Source: Methylobacterium sp. J-068
Lineage (GTDB): Bacteria > Pseudomonadota > Alphaproteobacteria > Rhizobiales > Beijerinckiaceae
Reading direction: 5' to 3'
DNA length: 64,000 bases
Assembly: GCF_022829445.1 (NCBI RefSeq)
Contig: NZ_JAKSXY010000095.1
Coordinates: 62,001 to 126,000, forward strand
Below the pieces are notes generated by a model that searched no databases, was not told where the DNA came from, and saw nothing but the letters and a program-made list of their open reading frames with translations. Of this stretch, positions 24,259 to 33,388 are shown piece after piece. A program made the position numbers and the translations under genes. Positions within the stretch are counted from its first letter, which is position 1. Each line of letters opens with the position of its first letter.

Positions 24259-25989
24259 TCAGGGCGTGACGGCATAGGCCGAGAGGTCGACCCGGCGCCC
24301 GCCGTTGATGTTGAAGCCCGAGACCGTCCCGACCCGGTTCGGCGCCAGCCCGGCGGCTTTTGCCTCGGCATCGAACGCCGCCGCGAACCGGCCCTCCACG
24401 TAGACGAGGCGGCAGCCCTCGCCCTTCAGGAAATCGGCGGCCTCCGCGCCCGTGCCCAGCATGGCCAGGTCCGTTCCGATCAGGAAGACGAAGCTCGGCT
24501 CGCGGTAGCCGAGGCTCGCCACGCGGGGATGCGGACAGGGCAGGGCATCGCGGATCGCGGCCAGACGCGGCGAGACCTTGAGGGCGGCGATCACCGGCTG
24601 GGTCAGGCCGAACACGGCGGGCGAGAGCAGCATCGAGGCCAGGATGCCGAGGCCGAGGGCCCGCTCGGGCAAGCCCTTCGCGAACGCCGCCCAGGCCAGG
24701 GCCGCCACGGCGCAGGCGGCCAGCAGCAGCGGCAACCCGGCCAGAGGCAGGGTCCGGTCGTAGACCCAGGCGAAGGCCGAGAGGCCCAGCGTGAGCCCGA
24801 CCGGGATCAGCACCACGAGGCCGGCGGTGAGGCGCGCGCCCCGGCGCTCGGGGTGGAGCGCCCCGGCGGCGAGCGCCCGCAGGGTGAGGATGGCGATGGC
24901 CGGCATCAGCGGCAGCACGTAGTGCGGCAGCTTCGTCGGCACGATCTCGAACAGGATCCAGGTCGGCACGATCCAGGCGAGGAGGAAGGCGATGGCAGGG
25001 TCGCGGCGATGGCCCCAGGCGAAGGGCGCGCTCAGGGCGGCAAACGCCGCGCCGGGCCAGAACGTGCCGAAGAACACCAGCAGGTAGGCGCCCGGCGGGG
25101 CGAAGTGCTTCTCCGAGCCGCCCTGCACCTTGCTCAGCATGTCGTGGCCGACCGCCTCACCGTAGAAGGCGCCGCCGCTCTTCCAGGTGATGGCGAGGAA
25201 CCAGGGCGCCACGATCACCAGGGTGAGGGCCAGGCCGAGACCCGGCCGCAGGACACCGAGCCAGCGGCCGGAGCCGGACCGGAGGGAGAGGATCAGGGCC
25301 GGCAGGCCGCAGAACAGCGGCACCATCGGCCCCTTGATCAGGATGCCGAACGCCAGCCCGAGCCAGAAGGCCAGCACCGTGACGGTGTCGAGGCGCGGCG
25401 CGTCGGGACCGGTGCCCGCCCGCCGGAGCCACGCCCGGGCGAGGCCCCCGAAGCTCGCGACCGCGCAGGCGCAGAGGAGCGCGTCGGTCTTGGCGAGGCG
25501 CGCCTCGGCCGAGAGCACCACGCAGGCCCCGAACAGGGCGGCGGCGAGCACGGCGCCGCGCCGGGGCAGGAAGGCCAGGGCCGACCAGTAGGTGAGGAGC
25601 ACCGCCCCGATGGCGCCGAGGAGGGAGGGGATGCGGTAGAGGCCGATGGTGGTGCGGGCGTTCGGCACGCCGAGCGCCTCGGCGGCGCCGACGAAAGCCG
25701 CCTGCGCCCAGTAGATCCCCACCGGCTTCTTGTGCCGGGCCTCGCCCTGGAAGCGGATGTCGACGAGGTCGCCGGTCTCCAGCATCTGCTTCGAGGCCTG
25801 GGCGAAGCGCGGCTCGTCCCGGTCCATGGGCTGGAGCGAACTGAGCCCGGGCAGGAAGCAGACGAGGCAGAGCGCCACCAGGATCGCGCAGGCCCGGGCA
25901 TGGCTCCGGGTCGCGGCGGCCAGGATGGCGTCCGGAAACACGAAGGCGTCGCCACGGGCCGGGCGAGGCACGAAGGCGCGGCCGGTCAT
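24259..25989 (-). CDS. ArnT-like glycosyltransferase (GT83)
   Basis: This 576-residue membrane enzyme has about twelve helices. The catalytic-type region LQPMDRDEPRFAQASKQMLE matches the D-E-x-R-F-A motif of ArnT/GT83 proteins, which transfer a sugar from a polyprenyl phosphate carrier on the periplasmic face. KKPVGIYWAQAAFVG and FGILIKGPMVPL are typical of the family, and a C-terminal soluble domain follows. Substrates of relatives include 4-amino-arabinose and galacturonic acid on lipid A or core; here the sugar cannot be predicted. First gene of the GT83-GT2-LAB_N operon. Confidence 0.88.
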   Translation of the reverse strand: MTGRAFVPRPARGDAFVFPDAILAAATRSHARACAILVALCLVCFLPGLSSLQPMDRDEPRFAQASKQMLETGDLVDIRFQGEARHKKPVGIYWAQAAFVGAAEALGVPNARTTIGLYRIPSLLGAIGAVLLTYWSALAFLPRRGAVLAAALFGACVVLSAEARLAKTDALLCACAVASFGGLARAWLRRAGTGPDAPRLDTVTVLAFWLGLAFGILIKGPMVPLFCGLPALILSLRSGSGRWLGVLRPGLGLALTLVIVAPWFLAITWKSGGAFYGEAVGHDMLSKVQGGSEKHFAPPGAYLLVFFGTFWPGAAFAALSAPFAWGHRRDPAIAFLLAWIVPTWILFEIVPTKLPHYVLPLMPAIAILTLRALAAGALHPERRGARLTAGLVVLIPVGLTLGLSAFAWVYDRTLPLAGLPLLLAACAVAALAWAAFAKGLPERALGLGILASMLLSPAVFGLTQPVIAALKVSPRLAAIRDALPCPHPRVASLGYREPSFVFLIGTDLAMLGTGAEAADFLKGEGCRLVYVEGRFAAAFDAEAKAAGLAPNRVGTVSGFNINGGRRVDLSAYAVTP

Positions 25990-26141
25990 GCGGAAGGATG
26001 GGCCGTCAGGCGGGACATACGCGGCTCCGGGCCGGCACTCGGCCCGGGAATCCGCCCGGGAACCCGGTCGATGATTCCGGTCGATGCCGCGAGGCGGGCG
26101 GTGTCGATGATGCGGCCCGGAATGTCAAATCCCGCGCGTGC

Positions 26142-27188
26142 TCAATCCTGGCTGGCCTCCCGTTCCGGCGCGCCCTCCCCGCGCGCGCGGAACCGCCCGC
26201 GATAGGCCGCCGGGGTCACCGCGACGTGCCGGAAGAAGCTGCGCCGCAGGGTCTCCTCGGAGCCGAAGCCGCAGCGCTCGGCCACCCGCTTCACCGGGAG
26301 CGCGGTCTCGGCCAGGAGCCCGCGCGCCGCCTCGACGCGCAGGCGTTCCAGGGCGCGCGCGGGGGTCAGGCCCGTGGCCGCGCGGTAATGGCGGGCAAAG
26401 CCGCGCGGACTCATGCCGGCGACCTCGGCGAGGCGCGCGACCGTGAGCTCCTCGGCCAGGTGCTCGGCGATCCAGGCGTGCAGCGGCTCGAAGCGCGCGG
26501 CCCCCGCCTCGGGCGACAGGACCTGGAGCGCCAGGACGGTGCTGAACTGGGCCTGGCCCCCCGGGCGCTTGAGGAACACCACGAGGTGCCGGGCGACGGC
26601 CAGGGCCGCCGCCCGGCCGAGATCGGCCTCCACCAGGGCCAGCGCCAGGTCGATCCCCGCCGTCACCCCGGCGGAGGTCCAGACCGCGCCGTCGCGGATG
26701 AAGATGGGGTCGGGCTCGACGCGGATGTTCGGGTAACGCCGCGCGAGCTCGGCGCAGTGGGTCCAGTGCGTCACCGCCCGGCGCCCGTCGAGAAGGCCCG
26801 CCGCGCCGAGGAGGAAAGCGCCGGTGCAGACCGAGGCCACGCGCCGGGCCCGGGGCGCGCGGGCGGCGATCCAGCCGGGCAGGTCGCCCGCCGCCGCGTC
26901 CGTGACGCCGCGCCCGCCCGCCACCAGCAGCGTGTCGAGGGGCCGGTCCGCGGGCGGAAGCGGCTCCCCGGCGAGGTCGAGCCCGGCGGAGCTGCGGACC
27001 CGGCCGTCCCGCGCCGCCACGAGGCGCGGGGCGTAGGGCGGCCGGCCGGGCGCCGCCAGGTCGTTGGCGGTGGCGAAGACCTGGAGCGGTCCCGCCACGT
27101 CCAGGAGCTGGACATCCGCGAAGGCCAGGATCTCGATGCGGCGGGGCGTATCGGCGACGTCTGGCAGGAAACGAGGGGTCTTCGTCAT
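26142..27188 (-). CDS. GlxA-family AraC transcriptional regulator with DJ-1/PfpI domain
   Basis: The protein is 348 residues from ATG 27188. The N-terminal DJ-1/PfpI domain (RRIEILAFADVQLLDVAGPL, with nucleophile-elbow ASVCTGAFLLGAAGLLDG) is joined to a C-terminal AraC-type helix-turn-helix pair: EELTVARLAEVAGMSPRGFARHYRAAT and KRVAERCGFGSEETLRRSF. This arrangement defines GlxA-type activators, which sense small molecules. It is divergent from the isonitrile-hydratase-like gene with a 59-nt spacer, which probably contains its binding site. Confidence 0.9.
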   Translation of the reverse strand: MTKTPRFLPDVADTPRRIEILAFADVQLLDVAGPLQVFATANDLAAPGRPPYAPRLVAARDGRVRSSAGLDLAGEPLPPADRPLDTLLVAGGRGVTDAAAGDLPGWIAARAPRARRVASVCTGAFLLGAAGLLDGRRAVTHWTHCAELARRYPNIRVEPDPIFIRDGAVWTSAGVTAGIDLALALVEADLGRAAALAVARHLVVFLKRPGGQAQFSTVLALQVLSPEAGAARFEPLHAWIAEHLAEELTVARLAEVAGMSPRGFARHYRAATGLTPARALERLRVEAARGLLAETALPVKRVAERCGFGSEETLRRSFFRHVAVTPAAYRGRFRARGEGAPEREASQD

Positions 27189-27247
27189 ATCTGCCGGATC
27201 GTGTTCGATTAGGGTCGTGCCTGTCCAGACCTGACGGAGCATCCACG

Positions 27248-27958
27248 ATGGCCCTCGAGATCGGCCTCCTCACCTTTCCGAACGTTCAGCAGCTCGACCT
27301 CACCGCGCCCTACGAGGTGTTCGTCGGAATCCCCGGCGCCCGGGTTCACCTCGTGGCGGCCGGGCCGGACCCGGTGATCAGCGCCACCGGCCTCGTGCTC
27401 ACCCCGACGATGCGGATGGCGGATTGTCCGGCCCTCGACGTGCTCTGCATCCCGGGCGGCCTCGGCGTGAACGCGCTGATGCAGGACGCGGGCGTGCTCG
27501 ACTTCGTGCGCGCGCAGGGGCGGAACGCCCGCTACGTCACATCCGTCTGCACCGGCGCGCTGGTCCTCGGCGCGGCGGGCCTGCTCGGGGCACGGCGGGC
27601 CACCACCCACTGGGCCGCCCTCGATCTGCTGGCCGCCTTCGGGGCGATCCCGGTGGCCGAGCGGGTGGTGCGCGACGGCAACCTCGTCACCGGGGGCGGC
27701 GTCACCGCCGGGATCGACTTCGCCCTCACCCTCGCGGCCGAACTCTGCGGACGGCCGGCGGCCGAGGGCATCCAGCTCGGCCTCGAATACGCGCCGGCCC
27801 CGCCCTTCGGCGCCGGCACGCCCGCCACCGCCGACCCCGCGGTGCTCGCCGCCGCCCGGACCCGCCTCGCCGCCAGCCGGGCCGAGCGCGAGCGGATCGT
27901 GCGGGCGATCACCGGGGCGACCGGGATCGTATCCTGGCGCGACGGGCCGGCGGGGTGA
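27248..27958 (+). CDS. DJ-1/PfpI protein, isonitrile hydratase-like
   Basis: This 236-residue protein has a DJ-1/PfpI fold. Asp17 (QQLDLTAPYEVF), Cys101 and Thr102 (SVCTGALVLGAAGLLG) are all in place; these are the catalytic residues of Pseudomonas isonitrile hydratase (InhA), which turns isonitriles into N-substituted formamides. GVTAGIDFALTLAAELCG closes the domain. It is the target partner of the divergent GlxA-type regulator. Numbering matches InhA exactly, so the function is likely but not proven. Confidence 0.85.
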   Translation: MALEIGLLTFPNVQQLDLTAPYEVFVGIPGARVHLVAAGPDPVISATGLVLTPTMRMADCPALDVLCIPGGLGVNALMQDAGVLDFVRAQGRNARYVTSVCTGALVLGAAGLLGARRATTHWAALDLLAAFGAIPVAERVVRDGNLVTGGGVTAGIDFALTLAAELCGRPAAEGIQLGLEYAPAPPFGAGTPATADPAVLAAARTRLAASRAERERIVRAITGATGIVSWRDGPAG

Positions 27959-28083
27959 GCCTGCCCACGGCTCTCGTCGGTTCGCGATCTTTGCAGCTTC
28001 GAAAGTATTCTGCGCGTCTATCGGCCGGGGCGCCCGGCATGGGACGATGGATCGTCTGCCGGCCCTCAGCGCGGGAGTGAACC

Positions 28084-29397
28084 ATGACGATGGGCCTCGC
28101 CTCCGATTCGGGCGCGGCGGCGCGGGGTGACCTGCCCGACGCCGTGCGCGTCGCGACGATGGGCGCGATCCTCCTCTTCGTCCTGATCGGCGCCGATCCG
28201 TTCCTCGACGGGACGGCGGCCGAGAACGCGGCCTCCCGCGCGGGCGGCAACCTCGTCAACCAGGTGCTGTTCCTGATCCTGGGCGCGGCCTCGGTCGCCG
28301 TGCTGGCCTGGCGCGGGCGGGAGGCGTTGCGCCCGCTCGCCACCCTGCCGATCCTGGCGATGCTCGGCTGGATCTGCGTCTCCACCGCGCTCTCGATCGA
28401 GCCCGCCGTCTCGGCGCGCCGCCTGATCTCGCTCTTCATCATGTTCGGCGGGGTGGTGAGCGTGCTGGTGCTCGCCCGCGACGCGCGCCAGTTCGCCGAC
28501 GTGCTCGGCGGGAGCGTGCTCCTCGTCCTCGTCCTCTGCTATCTCGGCCTCGTCCTCGTGCCCGAGCGCGCCATGCACACGGCCCTCGACCTGATCGAGC
28601 CCGAGCATGCGGGGAGCTGGCGCGGCGTCTACGCGCACAAGAACGGCGCGGGCGCGGCCATGGGCCTCTACGTCATCGTCGGCCTGTTCTGGGCCGCGAT
28701 GGGCCGGCGGGTGCCCGGCACCCTGGTCGTGGTGCTGGCGGCCGTCTTCCTCGTCTTCACCAACGCCAAGACCTCCCTGGCCATGACCCCGGCGGTGCTC
28801 GGGCTGAGCTGGGCCTGCACCCTCTCGGGCTCGCGCAACTGGCGCCGGCTCGTGCTCCTCGGCCCCCTGGCGCTGCTGCTCGTCGCGACGGTGGGCTCGG
28901 TGATGGTGCCGGCCATCGGGGCGGCGGTCGCGAGCCTGACCTCGGACCCGACCTATACCGGCCGCACCGAGATCTGGACCTTCGCGCTCGAGAACATCGC
29001 CAAGAAGCCCATCACGGGCTTCGGCTACGGCGCCTTCTGGGAGAGCGTGTTCTACGGCGGCGGCGCCGACGCGACGACCTGGGTCAACCGCGCCACCGAC
29101 GCGCATGACGGCTACCTCAACACGGCCCTCGAGAACGGCCTGCCGGGCCTCGCCTTCACGGTGTGGTGGCTGGTGCTGGCGCCCCTGTCCGATCTTCAGG
29201 CCCGCCGGCGCGAGCGCGGCCAGCTCGACCCGCTCGCGATGCTGTTCCTGCGGATCTGGCTGTTCGGCCTGATGGTCGCGGTGTTCGAATCCGTGTTCTA
29301 CCAGGCCACCAACACGCTGTTCTTCCTGCTCTGCGTCGCGGTGCTCGGCCTGCGCTTCTCCGCCGGGGCGCGGCTGATCGAGGCCGCCCCGCGATGA
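28084..29397 (+). CDS. O-antigen ligase / polymerase-type membrane protein (Wzy_C)
   Basis: This 437-residue membrane protein has about ten to twelve helices. The Wzy_C periplasmic loop carries GRTEIWTFALENIAKKPITG followed by GFGYGAFWE, then the conserved DAHDGYLNTALENGLPGLAF (the family His). Such proteins either ligate O-antigen to lipid A core or polymerise/export exopolysaccharide. GGGAG lies before the ATG. It overlaps the next acyltransferase by 4 nt (ATGA), so it starts a three-gene unit for surface polysaccharide. Confidence 0.85.
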   Translation: MTMGLASDSGAAARGDLPDAVRVATMGAILLFVLIGADPFLDGTAAENAASRAGGNLVNQVLFLILGAASVAVLAWRGREALRPLATLPILAMLGWICVSTALSIEPAVSARRLISLFIMFGGVVSVLVLARDARQFADVLGGSVLLVLVLCYLGLVLVPERAMHTALDLIEPEHAGSWRGVYAHKNGAGAAMGLYVIVGLFWAAMGRRVPGTLVVVLAAVFLVFTNAKTSLAMTPAVLGLSWACTLSGSRNWRRLVLLGPLALLLVATVGSVMVPAIGAAVASLTSDPTYTGRTEIWTFALENIAKKPITGFGYGAFWESVFYGGGADATTWVNRATDAHDGYLNTALENGLPGLAFTVWWLVLAPLSDLQARRRERGQLDPLAMLFLRIWLFGLMVAVFESVFYQATNTLFFLLCVAVLGLRFSAGARLIEAAPR

Positions 29398-30569
29398 GGC
29401 GCGTGCCGGATGCGGGGCCGCCCCTGCCGCCGAGCCGGGCCCATCCGCCAGTCGCCCCGCTGCGGGCGCTCACGGCCCTGCGCTTCGTGGCCGCCGCCTA
29501 TGTCCTGGTGTTCCACTACGCCGGCTTCTTCTTCCCCGGGGCCGCCCCCCCGGCCGTGATCGGCCTCGGCTATTCCGGGGTGACGTTCTTCTTCCTGCTC
29601 TCGGGCTTCATCCTGGCCTACAACTATCACGCGGTGGACCTGTCCGACCGCGCCGCCCTCGCCCGCTTCGGCCGGGCGCGGGTGGCCCGGATCTACCCCG
29701 TCTACCTCGTCTGCCTCGCCCTCAGCCTGCCCTGGTTCGCCGCCTGGGTCATGAAATCAGCGCCCCCCCTCCAGGGCCTGATGGCCGCGAGCGGAATCCT
29801 CGCGCCGCTCGGCCTCCACGCCTGGGTGCCGGGCGCCGCCTGCGCCCTCGATTGCCCGAGCTGGTCGGTCTCGGCCGAACTGTTCTTCTACGCGCTGTTT
29901 CCGCTCCTGCTGCCCCTCGCCCTGCGGGCACCGGGCCGCGTCGCGCTCCTCACCCTCGGCGCCTGGGGCGCAATGAGCGCTGCCGCCATCCTCGCCTGGG
30001 CGCGCTACGCGCCCGGCCTCTCGCTGATCTCACCCGAGGCGGGCGCCGGGCCGGTGCTGCTGGCCCAGGCGATCAAGTACAATCCCCTGCTGCGCTTGCC
30101 GGAATTCGTGGCCGGCCTGCTCCTCTACGCGGCCTGGACGCGGATGCGGATGGCGACCCCGGCGCTCCTCGGCCTGTCCACGCTCTCCGCCCTCGCGCTC
30201 ATCGCGGCGGCGCCGCGCCTGCCCGAGGCGCTCCTGCACAACGGGCTCACCGCGCTCGCCTGGGCGCCGCTGATCCTGGCCGGCGCGCAGATCCGCTCCG
30301 GCCCCCTGGTGAGCCCGTGGTTCGTCTTCCTCGGCCGGATCTCCTTCGCGCTCTACCTCGTGCATTCCCCGGTCTACGCCCTCGTGAACAGCCTCGACCG
30401 GGCCGCCCTCGGGGGCCGGCTCGCCGCCCTGCCCTGGCTCGGGGCGGGCCTCGCCGCCGCGCTGGCCCTGGCGCTCAGTCTCGCGCTGCATCTCGGCGTC
30501 GAGGAACCGGCGCGCCGGCGCATCCTGCGCCGGACCTCGGGCGAGGCCGCGCCCCTTCCCGCCGGTTGA
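29394..30569 (+). CDS. Acyltransferase family 3 membrane protein
   Basis: This 391-residue acyltransferase-3 protein has about ten helices. LRALTALRFVAAAYVLVFHY gives the family His near residue 42. YSGVTFFFLLSGFILAYNYH follows, then CPSWSVSAELFFYALFPLLL (the W-S-x-x-E-x-x-F motif). It is likely an O-acetyltransferase for a surface glycan. It begins with an ATG inside the ligase stop (ATGA), so the two are translationally coupled. The C-terminal tail is short and charged. Confidence 0.88.
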   Translation: MRRVPDAGPPLPPSRAHPPVAPLRALTALRFVAAAYVLVFHYAGFFFPGAAPPAVIGLGYSGVTFFFLLSGFILAYNYHAVDLSDRAALARFGRARVARIYPVYLVCLALSLPWFAAWVMKSAPPLQGLMAASGILAPLGLHAWVPGAACALDCPSWSVSAELFFYALFPLLLPLALRAPGRVALLTLGAWGAMSAAAILAWARYAPGLSLISPEAGAGPVLLAQAIKYNPLLRLPEFVAGLLLYAAWTRMRMATPALLGLSTLSALALIAAAPRLPEALLHNGLTALAWAPLILAGAQIRSGPLVSPWFVFLGRISFALYLVHSPVYALVNSLDRAALGGRLAALPWLGAGLAAALALALSLALHLGVEEPARRRILRRTSGEAAPLPAG

Positions 30570-30579
30570 GCCGACCCGA

Positions 30580-32454
30580 ATGGTCTACCGCCCCGACATC
30601 GACGGCCTGCGCGCACTCGCGGTGCTGGTGGTCCTGGCCTTCCATGCCGGAATGCCCGCGCTGAGCGGCGGTTTCGTCGGGGTCGACGTGTTCCTCGTCA
30701 TCTCGGGCTACGTCATCACCGCCAAGATCCTCGCCGACGTCGAGGCCGGGCACTTCACCGTGGCGGGGTTCTACGAGCGGCGCATCCGCCGCATCCTGCC
30801 GATGCTGGCCGCGACCCTCCTGGGCACCGCGCTGGCCGCCCCCCTGCTGCTTCCGGCGCCAGCGCTGGCCGATCTGGCGCGCAGCATCGCCGCCTCCGCC
30901 GGGTTCGTCTCAAACCTCTATTTCTGGAAGAGCTCGAGCTATTTCGACGTCGCCGCCCAGACCCGGCCCCTGCTCCACACCTGGTCGCTCTCGCTGGAGG
31001 AGCAGTTCTACCTCTTCATTCCCCTGCTGCTGCCGGTGCTGCTGCGCCGGCCTCACGGCCGGAGCCGACGCCCCGCGGCCGCGATCCTGCTCGCCGGGGC
31101 CCTGGCTTCGTTCGCGCTCAGCCTCTGGCTCACCCCGCGCGCGCCGACGACGAGCTTCTACCTGCTGCCGACGCGCGCCTGGGAACTGCTCCTCGGCGGC
31201 CTGCTCGCCTTCCTCCGGCCCGGGCTGGTTCCGGCGCGCGCGCCGCGCGAGGGGCTGGCCGCGGCCGGGCTCGCGCTCATCCTGGTGCCCATGCTGAGCT
31301 ACGACGAGGCGACGCCCTTCCCCGGCCTCGGCGCCGTGCCGCCCTGCCTCGGGGCGGCGTTGATCATCCTGGCGGGCGCCTCCGGACCCAGCCGCGTCGG
31401 GACCCTGCTGGCGGCGCGCCCCTGCGTCGCCGTCGGGCTCGCGTCCTACGCGCTCTACATGGTGCATTGGCCGCTGATCGTGCTCACGCGCTACGCGCTG
31501 CTGCGCGACCCCACCGGCCTCGAGACCGTGGCCCTGATGGCGGCCTGCGGTCTCCTCGCTTATGCGGGCCGGCGCTGGATCGAAACGCCGTTCCGGTACC
31601 CCGCGCGGCCCGTGCCCCGGACCGTCCTGTTCCGCCGCACGGGCGCGGCGCTCATGGCCAGCGCCGCCCTCGGCCTCGCCGTGGGAGCCTGGGCGCGCGG
31701 GGCGGACCCGGCGGCGACATCGCTGGCCGCCCTGGAGCGGGAGGCGTGGCGGGGCGGGCGCTGCTTCCTCGAGAACCAGGACCCGTCCGCCTGGGCCGGG
31801 GAGGCCTGCCGGCTCGCCACCGGCACCGGGCGCACCGCCCTGCTCTGGGGCGATTCCTTCGCAGCCCACTACATGCCCGGTCTGGCGCGGAACGCCGGCG
31901 CCCTGAGCCACGACATCCTGCAATACACCGCCGCCGGCTGCCCGCCGCTCCTCGCCTACCGCTCCCGCGCCCATCCAGACTGCGCGGCCTTCAACGCCCG
32001 CCTGCCCGAGGTGATCCGCGCGCACGGGGTCGACCACGTGGTGCTGGCCGCGCGCTGGGACCTCGTTCCGCCCCGCGCCCTGGCGAGCCTGCCCGACACC
32101 CTGGCGCGTTTGCGCGTGGCGGGGGTCTCGGTCTCGCTCATCGGCCCCTCGCCGCTCTTCGCCTTCGACGTCGCGCTCCTCGGCGCGCGCGGCGCCGGAA
32201 CCCGGAACGACGGCTCGGCCGCCTGGTTCGCCCGGTCCGGGCACCGGGAGGCCGAGACCCTGCGGGCCTTGGCGCCCGGCGCCGGCCTCATCGATCCGGA
32301 AGCCTATTTCTGCACCCCGCCCCTGTGCCGCTACCGGGCCGAGGGCACCGATCTGTTCGTGGATTACGGCCACTTCTCGGCCGCCGGCAGCGACCGGGCG
32401 GTGCGGGCCTATTTTCCGCTGCTCCGGCCCCTGCATGCGGCCCTGGCGCCCTGA
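30580..32454 (+). CDS. OafA-type acyltransferase with C-terminal SGNH hydrolase domain
   Basis: This 624-residue two-domain protein has an N-terminal acyltransferase-3 membrane domain: DIDGLRALAVLVVLAFHAGM, then FVGVDVFLVISGYVIT, HTWSLSLEEQFYLFIPLLL and YALYMVHWPLIV. It continues into a periplasmic SGNH domain with block I LLWGDSFAAHYMPG and block V DYGHFSAAG (D-x-x-H). This matches OafA-type O-antigen/EPS O-acetyltransferases, in which the SGNH domain completes acetyl transfer. It starts 10 nt after the preceding acyltransferase stop. Confidence 0.92.
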   Translation: MVYRPDIDGLRALAVLVVLAFHAGMPALSGGFVGVDVFLVISGYVITAKILADVEAGHFTVAGFYERRIRRILPMLAATLLGTALAAPLLLPAPALADLARSIAASAGFVSNLYFWKSSSYFDVAAQTRPLLHTWSLSLEEQFYLFIPLLLPVLLRRPHGRSRRPAAAILLAGALASFALSLWLTPRAPTTSFYLLPTRAWELLLGGLLAFLRPGLVPARAPREGLAAAGLALILVPMLSYDEATPFPGLGAVPPCLGAALIILAGASGPSRVGTLLAARPCVAVGLASYALYMVHWPLIVLTRYALLRDPTGLETVALMAACGLLAYAGRRWIETPFRYPARPVPRTVLFRRTGAALMASAALGLAVGAWARGADPAATSLAALEREAWRGGRCFLENQDPSAWAGEACRLATGTGRTALLWGDSFAAHYMPGLARNAGALSHDILQYTAAGCPPLLAYRSRAHPDCAAFNARLPEVIRAHGVDHVVLAARWDLVPPRALASLPDTLARLRVAGVSVSLIGPSPLFAFDVALLGARGAGTRNDGSAAWFARSGHREAETLRALAPGAGLIDPEAYFCTPPLCRYRAEGTDLFVDYGHFSAAGSDRAVRAYFPLLRPLHAALAP

Positions 32455-32551
32455 AGATCCCGTCAGCGTGCGTTCAGACGTCCGCGGGCAGGTTTCGCCC
32501 GTCCGGCCCTCGCGAGGCCGGATTCGGACAACAGCAGAAGGTCATGGTTCC

Positions 32552-32875
32552 ATGTCCGTGAATGTCTCGCTCGTGAAAGCGCCGGTGAAATCCCTCGCGG
32601 CGGCGCTGACCCTCGCCGGCGGCATCGGCCTCGCCTTTGCCGCTCAGGCCGCCCCGATCGCCCCGGCCCCCGCCGCCACCCCGGCGGGTGCCGCCGTGGA
32701 GACCGTCGCCTATGGCTGCGGCCCCGGCTTCATCCCGAACCGGTTCGGCTACTGCCGGCCGATGTACCGCCCCTACGGCTACGCCCGGCCGCGCCCGTTC
32801 TACGGACCCCGGCCGTTCTACGGACCGCGCTACGGCTATTACCGTCCGCGTCCGCTCTACGGGCCCTTCTTCTAG
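32552..32875 (+). CDS. Small secreted Tyr/Pro/Gly-rich protein (GCG-type)
   Basis: The 107-residue product has a signal peptide (LAAALTLAGGIGLAFAAQAA) followed by an Ala/Pro linker and GCGPGFIPNRFGYCRPMYRP, a Cys pair that could form one disulfide. The rest is a low-complexity repeat of R-P-F-Y-G-P units ending YGPFF, encoded by repeated CGGACC/TTCTACGG blocks. The layout resembles the GCG-x-x-H-type small exported proteins common in Hyphomicrobiales; function unknown. A strong terminator follows. Confidence 0.75.
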   Translation: MSVNVSLVKAPVKSLAAALTLAGGIGLAFAAQAAPIAPAPAATPAGAAVETVAYGCGPGFIPNRFGYCRPMYRPYGYARPRPFYGPRPFYGPRYGYYRPRPLYGPFF

Positions 32876-32890
32876 CCACCACGCCTGCCG

Positions 32891-32927
32891 GCGGGATGCG
32901 GGCGGCCCCGCGCCGCCCGCATCCCGC
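32891..32927 (+). terminator. Long-stem terminator after the Tyr-rich protein gene
   Basis: GCGGGATGCGGGCGGC at 32891-32906 pairs perfectly with 32912-32927 (16 bp, 5-nt loop). A T-containing tract (TCCTTTTC) follows about 10 nt later. It lies 16 nt after the stop codon. Confidence 0.65.
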
Positions 32928-33388
32928 CCGTGTCCTTTTCTCGATGAAATTCCTATCCCCGGCCTGTAGCCCCGGACCTGCCGCCCGGCCCGAATCGGGA
33001 GCCCGACCGGAGACCGACCAGCGGGCCGGGGGCGGCGGGAACCCGGCAACATGACGGCGCGACGGTTGGGTTTACGCGGCGTCCCGCGTCCCCGTTCGGC
33101 GTGTCCTCGCGGGCCATGCCCCCGGCGCGGGATCGCGCGCGGGGGCGAAACCGCGTGGGAGCGGGGAGGCGCCGAGCGTTGCGCCGGATCAACGCGGGGG
33201 CGTGCGTTAACGCCGGTACGGCGTCGCGCGGGTCTGGTAAGGACCGGGCGCACGGATACATACGGTCCTGCGCCCGGAGGGCGGCCGACCCCGCCGTCGC
33301 GGCGGCCGAGGCGGTCCTTTCAGACGACGAGGCCGGACGGACCGGACGGTTCCGGCCCGACACAGCACGAGTTCAAAACCCCGACCCG
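32928..33388. other. Gene-free gap upstream of mfd
   Basis: No ORF here has convincing coding features; the long frames are shadows of mfd or extensions of it. No EcfG or clear sigma-70 promoter was recognised by eye. The mfd ATG at 33389 ends the gap. Confidence 0.5.

Noticed and set aside
23506..26205. 899-codon forward frame over the glycosyltransferase genes
   Set aside because: It is antisense to three clearly recognised genes (LAB_N, GT2, GT83) and is low-complexity.
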